Assembly: GCA_029582155.1 (NCBI GenBank)
Contig: CM055895.1
Span: 50,372,250-50,436,249, forward strand
Direction: 5' to 3'
Length of the DNA stretch: 64,000 nucleotides
DNA from: Panopea generosa
Lineage: Eukaryota > Mollusca > Bivalvia > Adapedonta > Hiatellidae
Part shown: piece after piece, positions 42,912 to 63,115 of the stretch
Layout of the letters: every line of letters starts with the position of its first letter
Position numbering within the stretch: the first letter of the stretch is position 1
Program-made: the position numbers and the translations under genes
The notes under the pieces: model-generated
Told to the model about the DNA's origin: nothing
The model's database searches: none
What the model saw: the letters and a program-made list of their open reading frames with translations, nothing else

Positions 42912-44455
42912 TTTATGCTCCCCAAAGAGGGAGAAGCATAAAAATAGTCGCCACTTCATCCGTATGTGTATGCGTCCGTCCGTGCGTTTCAAAGTTCTTG
43001 TCCGGGCTATTTCTTTACAACCTTTGGTTGGAATTTTATGAAACTTGCTAGGATGCATCATTACCATGTTCAGATGTGAACATTGTCTTTGTATTTCGGT
43101 TCGATGATTTTTTAAGGAGTTGTGGCCTTTTGATTCTATTTGTGACCAAATTCTTGTCCACGCTATTTCTCTTCAACCCCATGTTGGAATTTTATGAAAC
43201 TTGCTAGGATGCATCATTACCAAGTGCAGATGCACATATTGTCTATGTGTTTCGGTTCAGTGATTTTTCACGGAGTTATGGCCCTTTGATTGAGTCTGTG
43301 ACCAAATTATTGTCCGCGCTATTTCTCTACAACCCCATGTTGGAATTTTGTGAAATTTGCTAGGATGCATCATTACCATGTGCAGATACGCATATTGTCT
43401 ATGTGTTCCGGTTCCGTGACTTTTCACAGTGTTATGGCCCTTTGATTGAGTCTGTGACCAAATTATTGTCCTCGCTATTTCTCTACAACCCCATGTTGGA
43501 ATTTTGTGAAATTTGCTAGGATGCATCATTACCATGTGCAGATACGCATATTGTCTATGTGTTCCGGTTCCGTGATTTTTCACAGTGTTATGGCCCTTTG
43601 ATTGAGTCTGTGACCAAATTATTGTCCGCGCTATTTCTCTACAACCCCATGTTGGAATTTTATGAAACTTGTTACGATGCATCATTACCAAGTGCAGATG
43701 TGCATATTGTCTATGTGAACCGATTCAATGTTTTTTCACAGAGTTATAACCGTTTGATTGAGTCTGTGACCAAATTATTGTCCGCGCTATTTCTCTACAA
43801 CCCATGTTGGAATTTTGTAAAATTTGCTAAGATGCATCATTACCAAGTGCAAATGCGCATATTGTCTTTGTGTTCCGGTTTGATAATTTTTCACAGAGTT
43901 ATGGCCCTTTGATTCTGTCTGTGACCAAATTATTGTCCCCGCTATTTCTCTACAGCCCAATGTTGGAATTTTATGAAACTTGCTACGATGCATCATTGAT
44001 TGAGTCTGTGACCAAATTATTGTCCGAGCTATTTCTCTACAACCCATGTTGGAATTTTGTGAAATTTGCTAGGATGCATCATTTCCAAGTGCAGATGCGC
44101 ATAGTCTTTGTGTTCCTGTTTGATGATTTTTCACAGAGTTATGGCCCTTTTACTCTGTCTGTGACCAAATTCTTGTCGGCGCTATTTCCCTACAGCTCCA
44201 TGTTGGAATTTTATGAAACTTGCTGGGATGCATCATTACCAAGTGGAGATGTGCATATTGTTGTCATGACGCTATTTCGCTTCTACCTCTGGTTTTAATT
44301 CTGTAAAACTAACTAGGATCTGCGCATATTGTCATTTTGTTCCGGTTCAATGAGTTCTGTGAAGTGCAGAGCCACATATTGTTCCTGCTATGTAGTTTGG
44401 TATTTTCAACCAAGTAGCTGGTACATATTTTAACTACTCACCTTGGGGAGCATCC
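42912..44455. mobile_element. TGCTCCCC-ended element with eight ~155 bp tandem units
   Basis: Bounded by TGCTCCCC at 42916 and GGGGAGCA at 44445. The left end also folds on itself (TATGCTCCC ... AGCATA). The core unit, marked by tctgtgaccaaattattgtc and caaccccatgttggaatttt, recurs near 43143, 43299, 43455, 43611, 43766, 43921, 44007 and 44161; spacing is about 155 bp with one shortened unit. Open frames across it (up to 144 codons) are repeat artefacts. Confidence 0.75.
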
Positions 44456-44479
44456 ATCGGTTCAACAGATATTTTCTTG

Positions 44480-45340
44480 TTTTATTCAGTTTAAGTTTGG
44501 AAGCATCTTCTAGTCATAACAAATACGATTTGAAGGATTGACTTTCTAAAAGGGGCAGGGTGGGGGTAAAAAAATGGATAAAATTGAACATTGTCACAAA
44601 TCTTGTTCTCAACAACTGGTCTGTCAAATTTGATATAAATCATCTCTATGATTAAGAATTTTAAGTTTGTACAAATCAAGGGGCACTGGGATGTATAGAG
44701 GCTCTGTAAGGGGACTTTGAGTTTTACATGGGAAAATGTAAAATTCTCATATTTTTTTTCCATTTGTGTTAATATGTTGTTTAATTTGAGAACTCCAGCA
44801 TTGTCTAGTAACAATTAATCTGATTTTGTTCAATAAAGAGGATTGAATTTCCATAAGGGGCCAGGGGCGGATGGAACAATAGGGTTGAAATTGGGAAGTT
44901 TCAAAAAGCTTCCTCTTAATTACCTTTCAGTCAAACTTATTCATATTTGATATAAATTATCCTTACATCAGCAAGGATTAAAAGAGTGCATATCAAGAGG
45001 CTGGGGTATATTTGAGCCCTGTAAAGTGTTTTTTACTTTTACATAGGAATATTACAGTAAAACTGATTATTTTCGCATCCATGTTTACATTTAAACTTTT
45101 AAATCATTTCTGCTCATAACAAATCCCTAAGAGTGGGTAATTGAAGTTCTGATAAATCAAGGGGGTGAGTTGTAAAAGGGTTCTATACAGGGACTTTATT
45201 TGTTTTACAGATGAATGGATAGGAATTTAAAGTATTTCCTTTTCAATACAATTACATTTTTTATCAGTATAGGTGTGGCAGGGGTATTTATCCAAAAGAG
45301 GGTAAATATTGAGAAATTTCGAAAAGTGCTATGGCCACTT
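44480..45340. repeat. Degenerate repeat block, segment 2
   Basis: Continues the series of 41880-42340: gatataaatcatctctatga, aagtttgtacaaatcaaggg, ctgtaaggggactttgagtt, then similar blocks near 44950 and 45140. The break between segments is where the two elements at 42343-44455 inserted. Confidence 0.6.
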
Positions 45341-45361
45341 TGAGTTGGTAGATCGTCCTAT

Positions 45362-45884
45362 GGCCCTTTTGGGCCTCTTGTCCATTGACCAATCAGTCAA
45401 TTTAATTACAGCCGCGACGGTTAAGAAAAAAAAGATGTTCATAAGTTTGACTCTTGTCTGTTCCAATGTTACCACTTGAAAAATGGGACATAACATTTTG
45501 TCCATCAGTAAATCTGTTTAAAACCACACATGTCAAAGAACTTACTGTCACAGTGATATGGATAGATGTGATGAAGTAACTGACAACGTCTATTTTAACT
45601 AGTTTTAAGCACTACTGGACAAAGGCTCGAACTTTCACATATAGGTTTCTATTGCATACGAGATTAAAGAAGTTTTGTTTTTTTTAAAATTCAAGATGAC
45701 CACCGTTATTGGAAAAAAGTCCAAAATTAAAAAAAATATTTTTCAACAGAATTTGAAAATATTTAGGTAATAATGCTAACCAACTATAGTTCTATTAGAT
45801 TTGTGCAAATGTCCCTGGGGTTAAAAATGACCCTGCCCAGAGGGTTCTATGAGGAGACCCGTCGTAATAAACATGACGCTTTTT
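45362..45884 (-). repeat. Fragments of the ACAAGAGGCCC family, inverted
   Basis: ggcccttttgggcctcttgt at 45362-45382 is the inverse of the start at 48755. 45690-45860 repeats the cctggggttaaaaatgaccc block. No gene. Confidence 0.55.
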
Positions 45885-48420
45885 AGCTCACCTGAATAAG
45901 GCTCAAGGTGAGCTATTCTGATCACCTGTTGTTCGTGAACCTTTCGTTGTGTGCACTCATCACATTTTTCATTGGATCTTCACTGACTTATACACATGAA
46001 GTTATACTCACTAAACTTGCACAGTGGTTCTATAACCATAATATCTCGACAGATTCTTGAACTGGTCAAATCAGATTATTAATGTTGGAGTTGCGGCCCC
46101 TGAAACATTAAAAAAACTATAGGTCCATTTTCATGAACTGGTACCTATATATTGCCCTCTGAGGTGAAGTAAGTGCATAGGCCTTTATTGTATATATGTA
46201 TAAAACTGAACAATTTAAATGTAGAAGGATATCCAGCATTGATAAACTGTATGTGTTGGTACAAGACTATAATAGATCCATTAACAAGAACTGGTATATT
46301 ACTATATGATTTGAAGGTAGTGCATAATTTCATCGGATATATAAAACATTGATAAACTAATCTTGAAACAGAAGATCATCTCAGCTATAGCTTACCCTTT
46401 ATTTTAAATTCTTGCTGGAATTATTTCAGATAATGTTTAATTAGTATTTCTTGATGTGCTTGACTAATTTATAGTATTCTAGTCATGCAATAGAAGTATT
46501 TAGTGTTGTATGTACATCGTGTGCCTTAAGTTAGATTTTGGCACATTGCAGTTATTTGTCAGCAATGGTTAATGAATTGATACAGCAATTTTAAAGTTTG
46601 AAAACAAATGTAACAAATGACAAATGCTGAATTCACTTTGTTGTTTTCAAAGAAACAGAACTGTTGATAATGAAAATAGATAGTGTTGGTGAATTATTTT
46701 GGTAATTTATTTTTAACAGACAAGCAATAATTATAGCTTAATTTACCACCCTGAGTTTTAATTGTCTTCCATCTGGTACTTATTTCCTGTAAAAGCGGTA
46801 AACGAAATAGTCAAGGGTGCTGTCCCTCCAAACAGCTTTTGTTTATTTGATTCTCACCAAACTTACAAAGAAGTTACATAACCATAATATCTCGAACAAA
46901 TTCTTGAACTGGCCAAATCTGATCCTAAATATCAGTGTTATAGCCCTTGAAAAATTATAAAAGCACTATATGACTGTGTGCACTGTAGCACCCATATTTT
47001 TCATTTGTTTCTCACCAAACTTATATAGACCGTAATATCTTGTAGAAGTTTTGGAACTGACGAAATTGGAATATGAATGTCATTTATGGCCCTTTAAACA
47101 TAAAAACATACACTATTTGACATTGTGTGCACTCTAGAACCCAAATTTTTCATTTGATCCTCACCAAACTTACACAGTAGTTTTATGACCATAATATCTC
47201 AGACAAGTTCTTGAACTGGCCAAATTGGAATATGAATGTCAGAGTTATGGCCCTATAAGCATTAAAACATGCACTATTTGACTGTGTGTGCTCTCTCAGC
47301 ACCCACATTTTTCATTTGATCTTCAATAAACCTGCACAGTAGTTATATAGTATCTAGGAAAAGTTCTTGAGCTGGCCAAATAGGAAAATTAAAAGTTATG
47401 GCCGTTGAAATATTAAAAAATGCACTATTTGGCCGTGTGTGCACTAGCACCTGTATTTTTCATTTAATTCTTATGAAACTTTCACAGTAGTTATATAACC
47501 ATATTATTTTGGACATGTTTTTTTTAACTGGCCAATTTGCGCGCACAAAATGACCTATTTATGTGTCAACATGCTGTAAAACACCATTCATTCATTCTTA
47601 AACTGGCCAAATCTAACTATTTAATGTCAGAGTAATGGCCTTTGAATTGTCAAAAACTGCACTATTTACACCGTGTGCACTCTAGCCCCAGCATTTCATC
47701 AAACTTACAACAGTTGTTATTATAACTATACACTGTAATATCTCTGAGAAGTTCTTGAACTGGCAAAATCGAGTAATTAATGTTTGAGTTTGGGCCTTTG
47801 AATCAGTCAAATAATGCACTATTTGACCTTGTGTGCATTTTAGTTCTCACAGCTTTTACTGGCGGTCCACCAAAATTACATACCCGGTAGTAGTAGATAT
47901 AACCATAATATCGAGAACAAGTTCTTGAACTGGCCAAATATTGAATAATTAGCAACTATATATCTAATCATTAAAATTATTTATTCAAAGAAAATGACTA
48001 TTGACCCAAAGCATAAAACTAGTGACCCAGGTGACTAGTGGGTCAATAATCATTTTCCGAGGATAAATAATTTCGATTGATCACTTAAAAGGTAGATAGG
48101 TGTTTACTATATTGAAAAACAGTAAAGAGTAAATCAAGAAGTATGTTTTCATATCTTATTTATCACATACTTTACAGTGCAAGAGTGTAATAAACTTAAG
48201 ACATAATTTTTATATTAATCAAGCATAATATCCCTTCTTATTCATCTTTTGGGGCTTTCCTCAACTCGGCTGTCATGCTTATAATACAGAACTACTTTCC
48301 AACTTCCCTGAATATAAAAATGTAGATTTCTCATGGTAAAATGATGTTATTTTGAGATGTTACGTCATATAACAAATGACGGACTGTTAAGCTCACCTTG
48401 AGCCTTCGGCGCAGCCCTAG
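45885..48420 (-). mobile_element. Hairpin-ended element with eight or so ~140 bp units
   Basis: Opens with the hairpin AGCTCACCT (45885-45893) and AGGTGAGCT (45906-45914), the same stem as at 23330-23362. The core, about 46790-47990, repeats ataatatct(c)-containing and gttcttgaactggccaaat blocks with tttttcatttgat(c/t)(c/t)tca, roughly every 140 bp. The right limit is uncertain; another agctcaccttgagcc stretch near 48391 may mark it. Confidence 0.6.
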
Positions 48421-48752
48421 GGGTCTTTCAGATTTTTCTTCTTCAAAATTTCAAAAATATCCTAAAGTGCAAGGCCTGGTGTTTTGCATGTAGTATCATC
48501 TAATGAGTTTCTATTTAGTTTGTTTAAGCCATGACCTGAAGGGTCAGAATTGGCCCCACCCTGGAGACATGTCAGTGTAACATAGGGAAAGTCACATTTA
48601 AAAAATCTCAAGAGCCGTCCAGTCAAATTTGTTCATATTTTGTAAAAATGATCCCTATGACTAGGATTTTCAAATTTGTTCAAATAAAGTGCCTAGGCCG
48701 GATTGGGGCCCAGTCAGGGAATTAATTATTACATAGGAATACTATGGGAAAA
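48421..48752. repeat. Degenerate repeat block, segment 3
   Basis: caaatttgttcatattttgt, aaaatgatccctatgactag and aggaatactatgggaaaa blocks continue the series of 41880 and 44480. Confidence 0.55.
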
Positions 48753-49178
48753 ACAAGAGGCCCAAAAGGGCCTGAGGATGCTGTACTGACTCATAGTGGC
48801 CATAGCACTTTTTGAAATTCTCCTATGCAATAGAAACATCGAGGCGTGGGTCATTTTTAACTCTAAGGACATCATTTGAACAAATCTAACAAAACTATAG
48901 ATGGTCATCATTACTACATAAACATTTTGAAAATCTGTTGGACCATTCATGAGAAGAAGATTTTTTAAGTTTTGAACTATTTTTAATAAAGGCAGCCATC
49001 TTGAATTTCAGATAAAAAAAAAAAATCTTCTGTATAGTCTCCTATGCAATAGAAACATCCATGTTTCAGTTTAATTGGCCTAGTGGTTTCAGAGAAAGTG
49101 CTTCTAACAGTACACAGACGACGGACAACAGGCCATCGCATAAGCACTTCTGGCCTTTGGCCAGTAGAGCTAAAAACA
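48753..49178 (+). mobile_element. Hairpin-ended element with ACAAGAGGCCC start
   Basis: Starts ACAAGAGGCCCAAAAGGGCC (5 bp stem GGCCC/GGGCC), ends gacgacggacaacaggccat and ctggcctttggccagtagag followed by ctaaaaa. The end matches in form the end of 22522-23367. Inserted in the degenerate series, which resumes at 49190. Confidence 0.65.
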
Positions 49179-49700
49179 ACTTATGAGCCAAGTGTGTTAA
49201 TATTTTATTTAAATGTCCCCTACGAATAGGGGTTTTCAAACTTTTTCAAATAAAGAGGTTACGGTATACTGGGGTTCTGTAAAGGGAATTTGATTTTTAC
49301 ATAAAATTACTTTTGTTTTTCTCACCTATTTTACCTATTATTTCAATTATCTTGAGGTCCTGGAACATTGTTTTAGTCCTAACAGTTGAGACTTGATTCT
49401 TTAAAAAGGGGTCCCAAAAAAGATAAAATTGTGAATTGATCCAATGAGTAGGGGTTTCGTGTTTGTTCAAATAAAGGGGCTAGGATCTATTGGGTCCAGT
49501 AAGGGGATTTTGATTTTAACATAGGAATACTATAATTATGGAAAAACACTTAATTCTATTTTCATCAGTTATTTTGGAATTATTTTAATAATCTTGAAGT
49601 CTGAAGTATTGTTTAGTCATAGCAGCTAGGCCCGAGACCTTTAAAGGGTATTTAAAAGGGACCCAAAAAAGGATAAATGGTGAATAATCAAAAAACTTGT
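49179..49700. repeat. Degenerate repeat block, segment 4
   Basis: Two units, with ggggttttcaaactttttca / ggggtttcgtgtttgttcaa, ctgtaaagggaatttgattt, and tcttgaagtctgaagtattg / tcttgaggtcctggaacatt. Spacing about 240 bp. Confidence 0.6.
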
Positions 49701-52700
49701 TTTATAAGAGTTCAACTCCCTTTATTTATTGTTTTGTTATTGTTTCTGTTCAATTAGTTAATATGTATACGGTAGTTTTTTAAAAAAATAATCATAAAAA
49801 ATAGTGTCAATAATAGTATTAAAGTTTATATTTGCAAGAGTAAAATGAATCGCCCATTTCACAGAAACTGTCTACCTATACATAACATCAGAATTTTCCA
49901 ATATTGCTACATTGCTCGCCAGAATGACCAGTTCAAAGCGCAAGTGTAAATAAGGCTTAAACTTGTTTTGATACAGCCGTATGAGTTGTTTTTTTCAAAA
50001 ACTATATGTTAGGGAGTACAGCAGGGTGACTTTCACATTACATGGTAATGCTAGGAGAAAACAGATAATTCCTATTTCTCATCTACAACATAGCGACATG
50101 TGAAACCAGATAAGCGACTTAGGCTCATATTGGGCCCCTTGCTTCGTCTAAATCATGACAAGCGGCTGGTCCAACAGTAATGTAAACTGGGGTTTGGTTA
50201 GCAAGTTTATATGACAGGTAATTGTTGCAAAGAAATGAAATAAATTAAGGAACACATGTACTTTTACAGATTTTTTGAAAATAATGGCTGCTCGATTTAA
50301 ATGAATTGGTGGAAATGCGTTCAGTTTCTATAAATTACATTATGACTGTCATGTACTTCCGAGATCCTTTTCAGATAATATTAAAACTATTTCCTTCCAT
50401 AGTGCATTTAAATACTTAGAAAATGTTTACACTATTGTTGATACAAACAGTAAAGGACGTATATTGAACATATTGAAGATTCATCTTATTTCATGTAGCA
50501 TTGTAAAGACCATTTCATTCTCCAATGATTGTCCTGGCAATTGTGCGACAGCATGCAATTAATCAGGATATCAGATTAAGTAAATACAAGCTTAAACTAT
50601 ATAAAACAGAAACCTCTCTAAATCAAACTTTTTGCTCGGTCCCAAGATTGTTCTGTTTACAGAGGTTGCACTGTAATTTGATTACCACCAAACATATATA
50701 ACCATAATTAATATCTTAGGTTAATCAAAATTGTATTATTTGATTTTGTGTGTGCTCTGCTACTGGCAGGTTTACATTAAAATTTTGGTCACATTTCTAT
50801 TATAAACCATTTTTTTTTAATTTTAGTTTTAATCAACATGCCACACACATTAAAGGGTCATTTTTGCTTTTCCCTTGGGCTGCTTGATACAGGACTGACT
50901 ATATGGATTGTGCAAATGATTTGATACACTAGAATTAAAACAAAGTCACGTTTAAAATCATGATTTTTATGTATGGTATTATATTATATAATAAAGATAG
51001 AGCAAGAAAAGAAAATTGATAAACAATTTGCAAAAATATACAAGTATCTATATTCTGGAGTAATCCGAACACAGAGAAAGCCACATTTTTCAGGCAACAC
51101 GTTGCTTCAAGCAAAAAACAATAAAATGTTAAACTAAGAGCACTAATCAAGGTTACTCCCAATTGATGTATAGTCGTAGCTTTATATACACCATCAGCAT
51201 AATTTTTTTTCTTTATTTTACTGTTATGATATTAATCTGTGTTAAGTTGACCTCGCACCAACTGTCAATAAAATATCACATCCACCTATGAAATTCTTAC
51301 TTTTTCCTAGCATGCGCTGCTGTTACATGCTGATATGTCCGGCTATTGCCAACTATTACTCCTACAAATTCAATGGAGATAAATTGTAACTGCACATATG
51401 GAAAATTACTACAGTTTGTATAAATATTCACTTTTGTATGCAGGATAATGTATCTAATTCAAGTAAGTATTTTAATGATTAAACAAGACTAAATGATATA
51501 ATATATAGAATATTAGTTATAAAAATATTGCATAAATCATTTGTTCTTTTGATTACTTTTTATAACAACATATAACCAGAACATGTAAAAGCAGCATTTT
51601 CCCTCGATGTTTGTATCTGGTTTACAACTTAAAATTAAAAAGTATTTTTATGTGAATGTGTGTTCACCGCTTGAGGTGTTAAATAGAACAATCTTTAGGG
51701 AATAAATAGAACAGAATAGTAATTATTGTACCATATACACAATTGTCACACTTTATGTTTTTGAATGTACTATTGAAATGTTTAGTGTTTACATTAAATT
51801 TCTTTCATTAACAATATTTTTTTTATTCTTTTCATGCCAGGTGTGTTTTTGAAGGCAAAAAAATAATCAATGATTAATATTTAACAATGAAGTTATTTTC
51901 AATTTTTTTATGAAAAAATTTACTGTATTCCAATTAGCAAAATCTACAAATAAATAGTTTAGATGAACGAACAGTAAGACAAGATATAATGCCCAGCCTG
52001 GACGATTGCTCTTCCTGAAGAGCTGACAGCGAATTTATACAAAACTGACGCATTTAGAATGCCAAGAATTGGTATAGAATAACGAAGGCTACATATGAAT
52101 ATCTGACAACTTATACAAGATATACAGATCATTTTAAGATGTGTGAGAAAATAAGATATCAGCAAGCTGTAGCAAAATCTTTAAAGAAAAAACTTGATGG
52201 CTTTACATCGACTAAAAAGCATTTATGTCGAAAATAACAAAGAAGTTTTGACTGTTTCACACCATCTTCAAATATTTCTCTTAAAACTGTGAAAAAATAA
52301 TATATCCCACTAGATTTTTTGGGGGGTGTTACAGATTTGTAAATAAATATACATGTCAAACTTAACCGTTATTTTGAAATATTTTTAAAACATCTGGTAA
52401 TGTTTTTTTTTTCATATCGTGATAGTTCACATCATTGAAAGAATTTAAATGGAAATGTCAATAATGAGAAAAAATATCAAGAGAATAGTTCATGAACTTA
52501 TAATTTATGTGAAAATGACAAATCTGAAATGATGCACAAGCTACTTATTTTCAAGTCTCCCGTCCACATAAAAAAAATAACACCAATGATTATCAAACTG
52601 CCCTTTTTTTTTGGGTGACAAACAAAACATTGTCCTTTCCTTTTAACTAATTGTTCCACATGCATGTAAAATGTATCAATTTGATATCTATCAAAAGTTA

Positions 52701-53928
52701 CCTCCCTTTAGAAATAACATTCATCGCTTGTCAAATTTCATTATTAACAACAGGGAAGCTCATTTCAACTTAATGTATAGTTATTTATTTGTATGCACCA
52801 TTATTGAGTTGATGTTTTATTGGGATCTGAACTAAGAGTGCTTTTTATAAATGAGACTTCCCTCCTATATGCATAACTCTAGCCATTAACCTGTATTTTG
52901 ACAGTGATCTGCAATTTTAGTTTATAATTACTGCAATACAATACCCTATTAGTGACTCCAACAATACACGGGTTTCCATCAATATTGATGACAATGAAGA
53001 AATTTCAGACGAATATGAAAAGATTTCAGTAAAATTCAAGAATACTTGTAAAATGTGTAAATAAAACTTCAGGCACTAGAACCACACATCAGTATCTTAA
53101 TGTTCTGATTATATCAAGAAACCACATTGTGGTTGCAAAACAAGAAATCATGTTTTACAATAAATGTAACAGAATCGCACTAAATGTTGATCACTAACCC
53201 TCACTACAAACCCTTGTATCGTGTACAAGTGACATCTTAAGTTGCGATTGTTTGTAAGTACAACCATATATAAATGAATATGTTTTTTTCTTATACCAAG
53301 ATGTAGAAAAAAGTATGTACACTATATTACAAATACTACATAATATAATATAAAGTCAACAATGTTTAGAGAAGTATTCAACAGATCATGGATGCAACAG
53401 CGATTTAATTGAAAATTTGAAAAATTAGCTCATGATTTATTTATATATATATGCTTTTTAAAACGAACGTTTAAACTTTTACAAAATCTAGGATACATTT
53501 ATACGAAACAACTAGCCATTTACTTCAATAAAACAATGTATTTGTTCTTCTATGGAATATTGTATAAAAAGCCAAAACAATAACAACAAAGTTCTGATGA
53601 ACTGTTTCTATGGTTACGATATAGTTTACAAACTGTTTCATCGAAATATTTAAGCACCTACATGTATATACATAGGTAATTATCTATGTAAATGCCTTAT
53701 ACTTTAACAAAAAAATGACATAACAAATTTTAACAATAATTGAAAATTTACTGTTAACTGAAGTACAATGACATTGTTTCTTTTCCCAAAATTAATAAAT
53801 CGGTTGTTAATACACGACATGTACATCAAAGTTGAAGATTTACATAAAAAATTTTTTATATATTTTTTTACATTACCATACATGGTACAATTTTTAAACT
53901 AACACCACATACAGAAATAATTCCAGTC
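49701..53928. other. Gene-poor stretch downstream of Rac
   Basis: No coding sequence supported. A short inverted pair at about 50610-50690 (aacctctctaaatcaaac, acagaggttgcactgta) is a worn MITE. AT-rich otherwise. A long Rac 3' UTR could extend into the right part, since several AATAAA words occur on the minus strand. Confidence 0.5.
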
Positions 53929-53966
53929 TTTATTTTTTCTTAATTTTCAAGAATACTTAATTTATT
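53929..53966 (-). terminator. RAC1: Candidate Rac polyadenylation signals
   Basis: AATAAA on the minus strand at 53961-53966 and 53929-53934, about 90 and 120 bp past the stop codon. Which one is used cannot be told from sequence. Confidence 0.45.
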
Positions 53967-54055
53967 CTTGTCAACAAACCTATATATAGCAAATGAGAAA
54001 AGAAACCCATCATTGCATAAAGCACGAGAATTCACAGCATCTGTGACAAAAGTTC

Positions 54056-61830
<7,775 letters not shown>

Positions 61831-62100
61831 GATCCCTTTTGTCGATATTGAAATATATCCTTTTAAAGTTGACAGTACAACGTACTTTCGAAGAATAACT
61901 ACAATCAACCGACTGAATATATTTATAGATAGTCCAAAATGGAGGTGCCGTCGCCCTTTATATCTAGACCCCCTGCAGTGTTACTATTTTTAGGTGAAAA
62001 TACCGCTTACAACATTGAAATGTTTCAATCGCAATATCTTGTGTCGCAATATTCATTATATTAACAATGGTAAAATTAAAGTAATCCAATTAAAATAATA
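61831..62100 (-). promoter_or_regulatory. RAC1: Rac 5' UTR and likely promoter region
   Basis: The sequence just upstream of the Rac ATG contains an AAAATGGAGG-type word (61937-61946), similar to YY1 sites near many housekeeping starts. No TATA box can be assigned with confidence. A farther non-coding first exon cannot be excluded. Confidence 0.35.
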
Positions 62101-62384
62101 ACAACGGTGTTTACGTAAAAAATAACTTACTTGTGTGATATACTTCATAATTCCAATACGCTACAATGGAAAATATTTTGAATACTTTTTGAAATGACTC
62201 CCAAGTGATCAATGATAAATACAAATATCACACTCCATTAACTACACACAATAATGGGATTGAAAAAAAAAAGAAAAAGGAAAAAAGGCACTTAGACCTA
62301 GCAAGGAGTAATCCTAGTAAACTAAGTTTATAGGCAAGTCAGCTCAAAACACTAATAATTTTTCTACATATCAGAACATTCATC

Positions 62385-62455
62385 GTGTGTGCGGTGTGTT
62401 TCATATATGCATTGTGCGTGAGTGCGTGCGAACGTGCGTGTGCGTGTGTGTTTAA
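62385..62455. repeat. Degenerate (GT)n / (GC)GTGT run
   Basis: gtgtgcggtgtgt and gtgcgtgagtgcgtgcg to gtgcgtgtgcgtgtgtgt upstream of Rac. Confidence 0.8.
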
Positions 62456-62924
62456 ACAGTATTTTATTCTAATTCATACATTAGTAATACGCACAGTCTA
62501 ACAATAATGACAGTCGTGCATCTTGCTCGTTGCTATGGAAAGGATACAGAAAATAAAGTTAACATGTGATCATGTCTGATTGACGTAGTTTTGGAAGTTA
62601 AAATATTCCGCTTCAAAAGCGGTAAATATACATGTTTAATAATTGATTTATTTTCATTATTTAACATCAATCAGTGTTTTTTTTATATAGATTTTCTTGA
62701 TCATTTTCAAATTATTTTATTTATTAAAAAAATAGACATGAAATTAAACGCATTATTAGTTTACATAATAGTAAAAATATCCACATAAATTATGAGTGAT
62801 TGCTGAAAAATAAAAATTCTCTTTAAAAAAAAAAAAGAAAGAAAAAAGGATAATTTAAACAAAACAACGTACAGTTATTCCACACATTACGGTTGCTATT
62901 AGCTTTTTTTAAATTGTAAGTGTA

Positions 62925-63115
62925 AGGCACGTTGTCCATAGTAGAGCAATCGGACAAATGATCGGAAGATCACGGGCTCGATCCTCCGCCATGGCTATGT
63001 GTGGTGTCCTTGTGCAAGACACTTTTCCTGCATATGCTTAGCACTGGCTCTACCCAGGAAGACTTTGAGCGTGATTTGTTTCAGTTGTAATAACTTGTTT
63101 AACAATCGAAACTAA
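62925..63115 (+). mobile_element. tRNA-derived SINE upstream of Rac
   Basis: tRNA-like head (box-B-like gggctcgatcctccgcc) followed by gctatgtgtggtgtccttgt, gcaagacacttttcctgcat, atgcttagcactggctctac and ccaggaagactttgagcgtg. Same family as 60890-61035 (inverted) and the old copy at 18293-18420. The head cannot form a full tRNA cloverleaf, so it is not a tRNA gene. Confidence 0.75.

Noticed and set aside
43257-44298. Long open frames of 86-144 codons on both strands in the 43-44 kb region
   Set aside because: They exist because a ~155 bp tandem unit happens to lack stops and repeats; the peptides are copies of one another and match no family.
62925-63010. Possible tRNA gene (box-B-like sequence)
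   Set aside because: No full cloverleaf or acceptor stem, and the downstream body is shared with another copy at 60890-61035, so it is a SINE.
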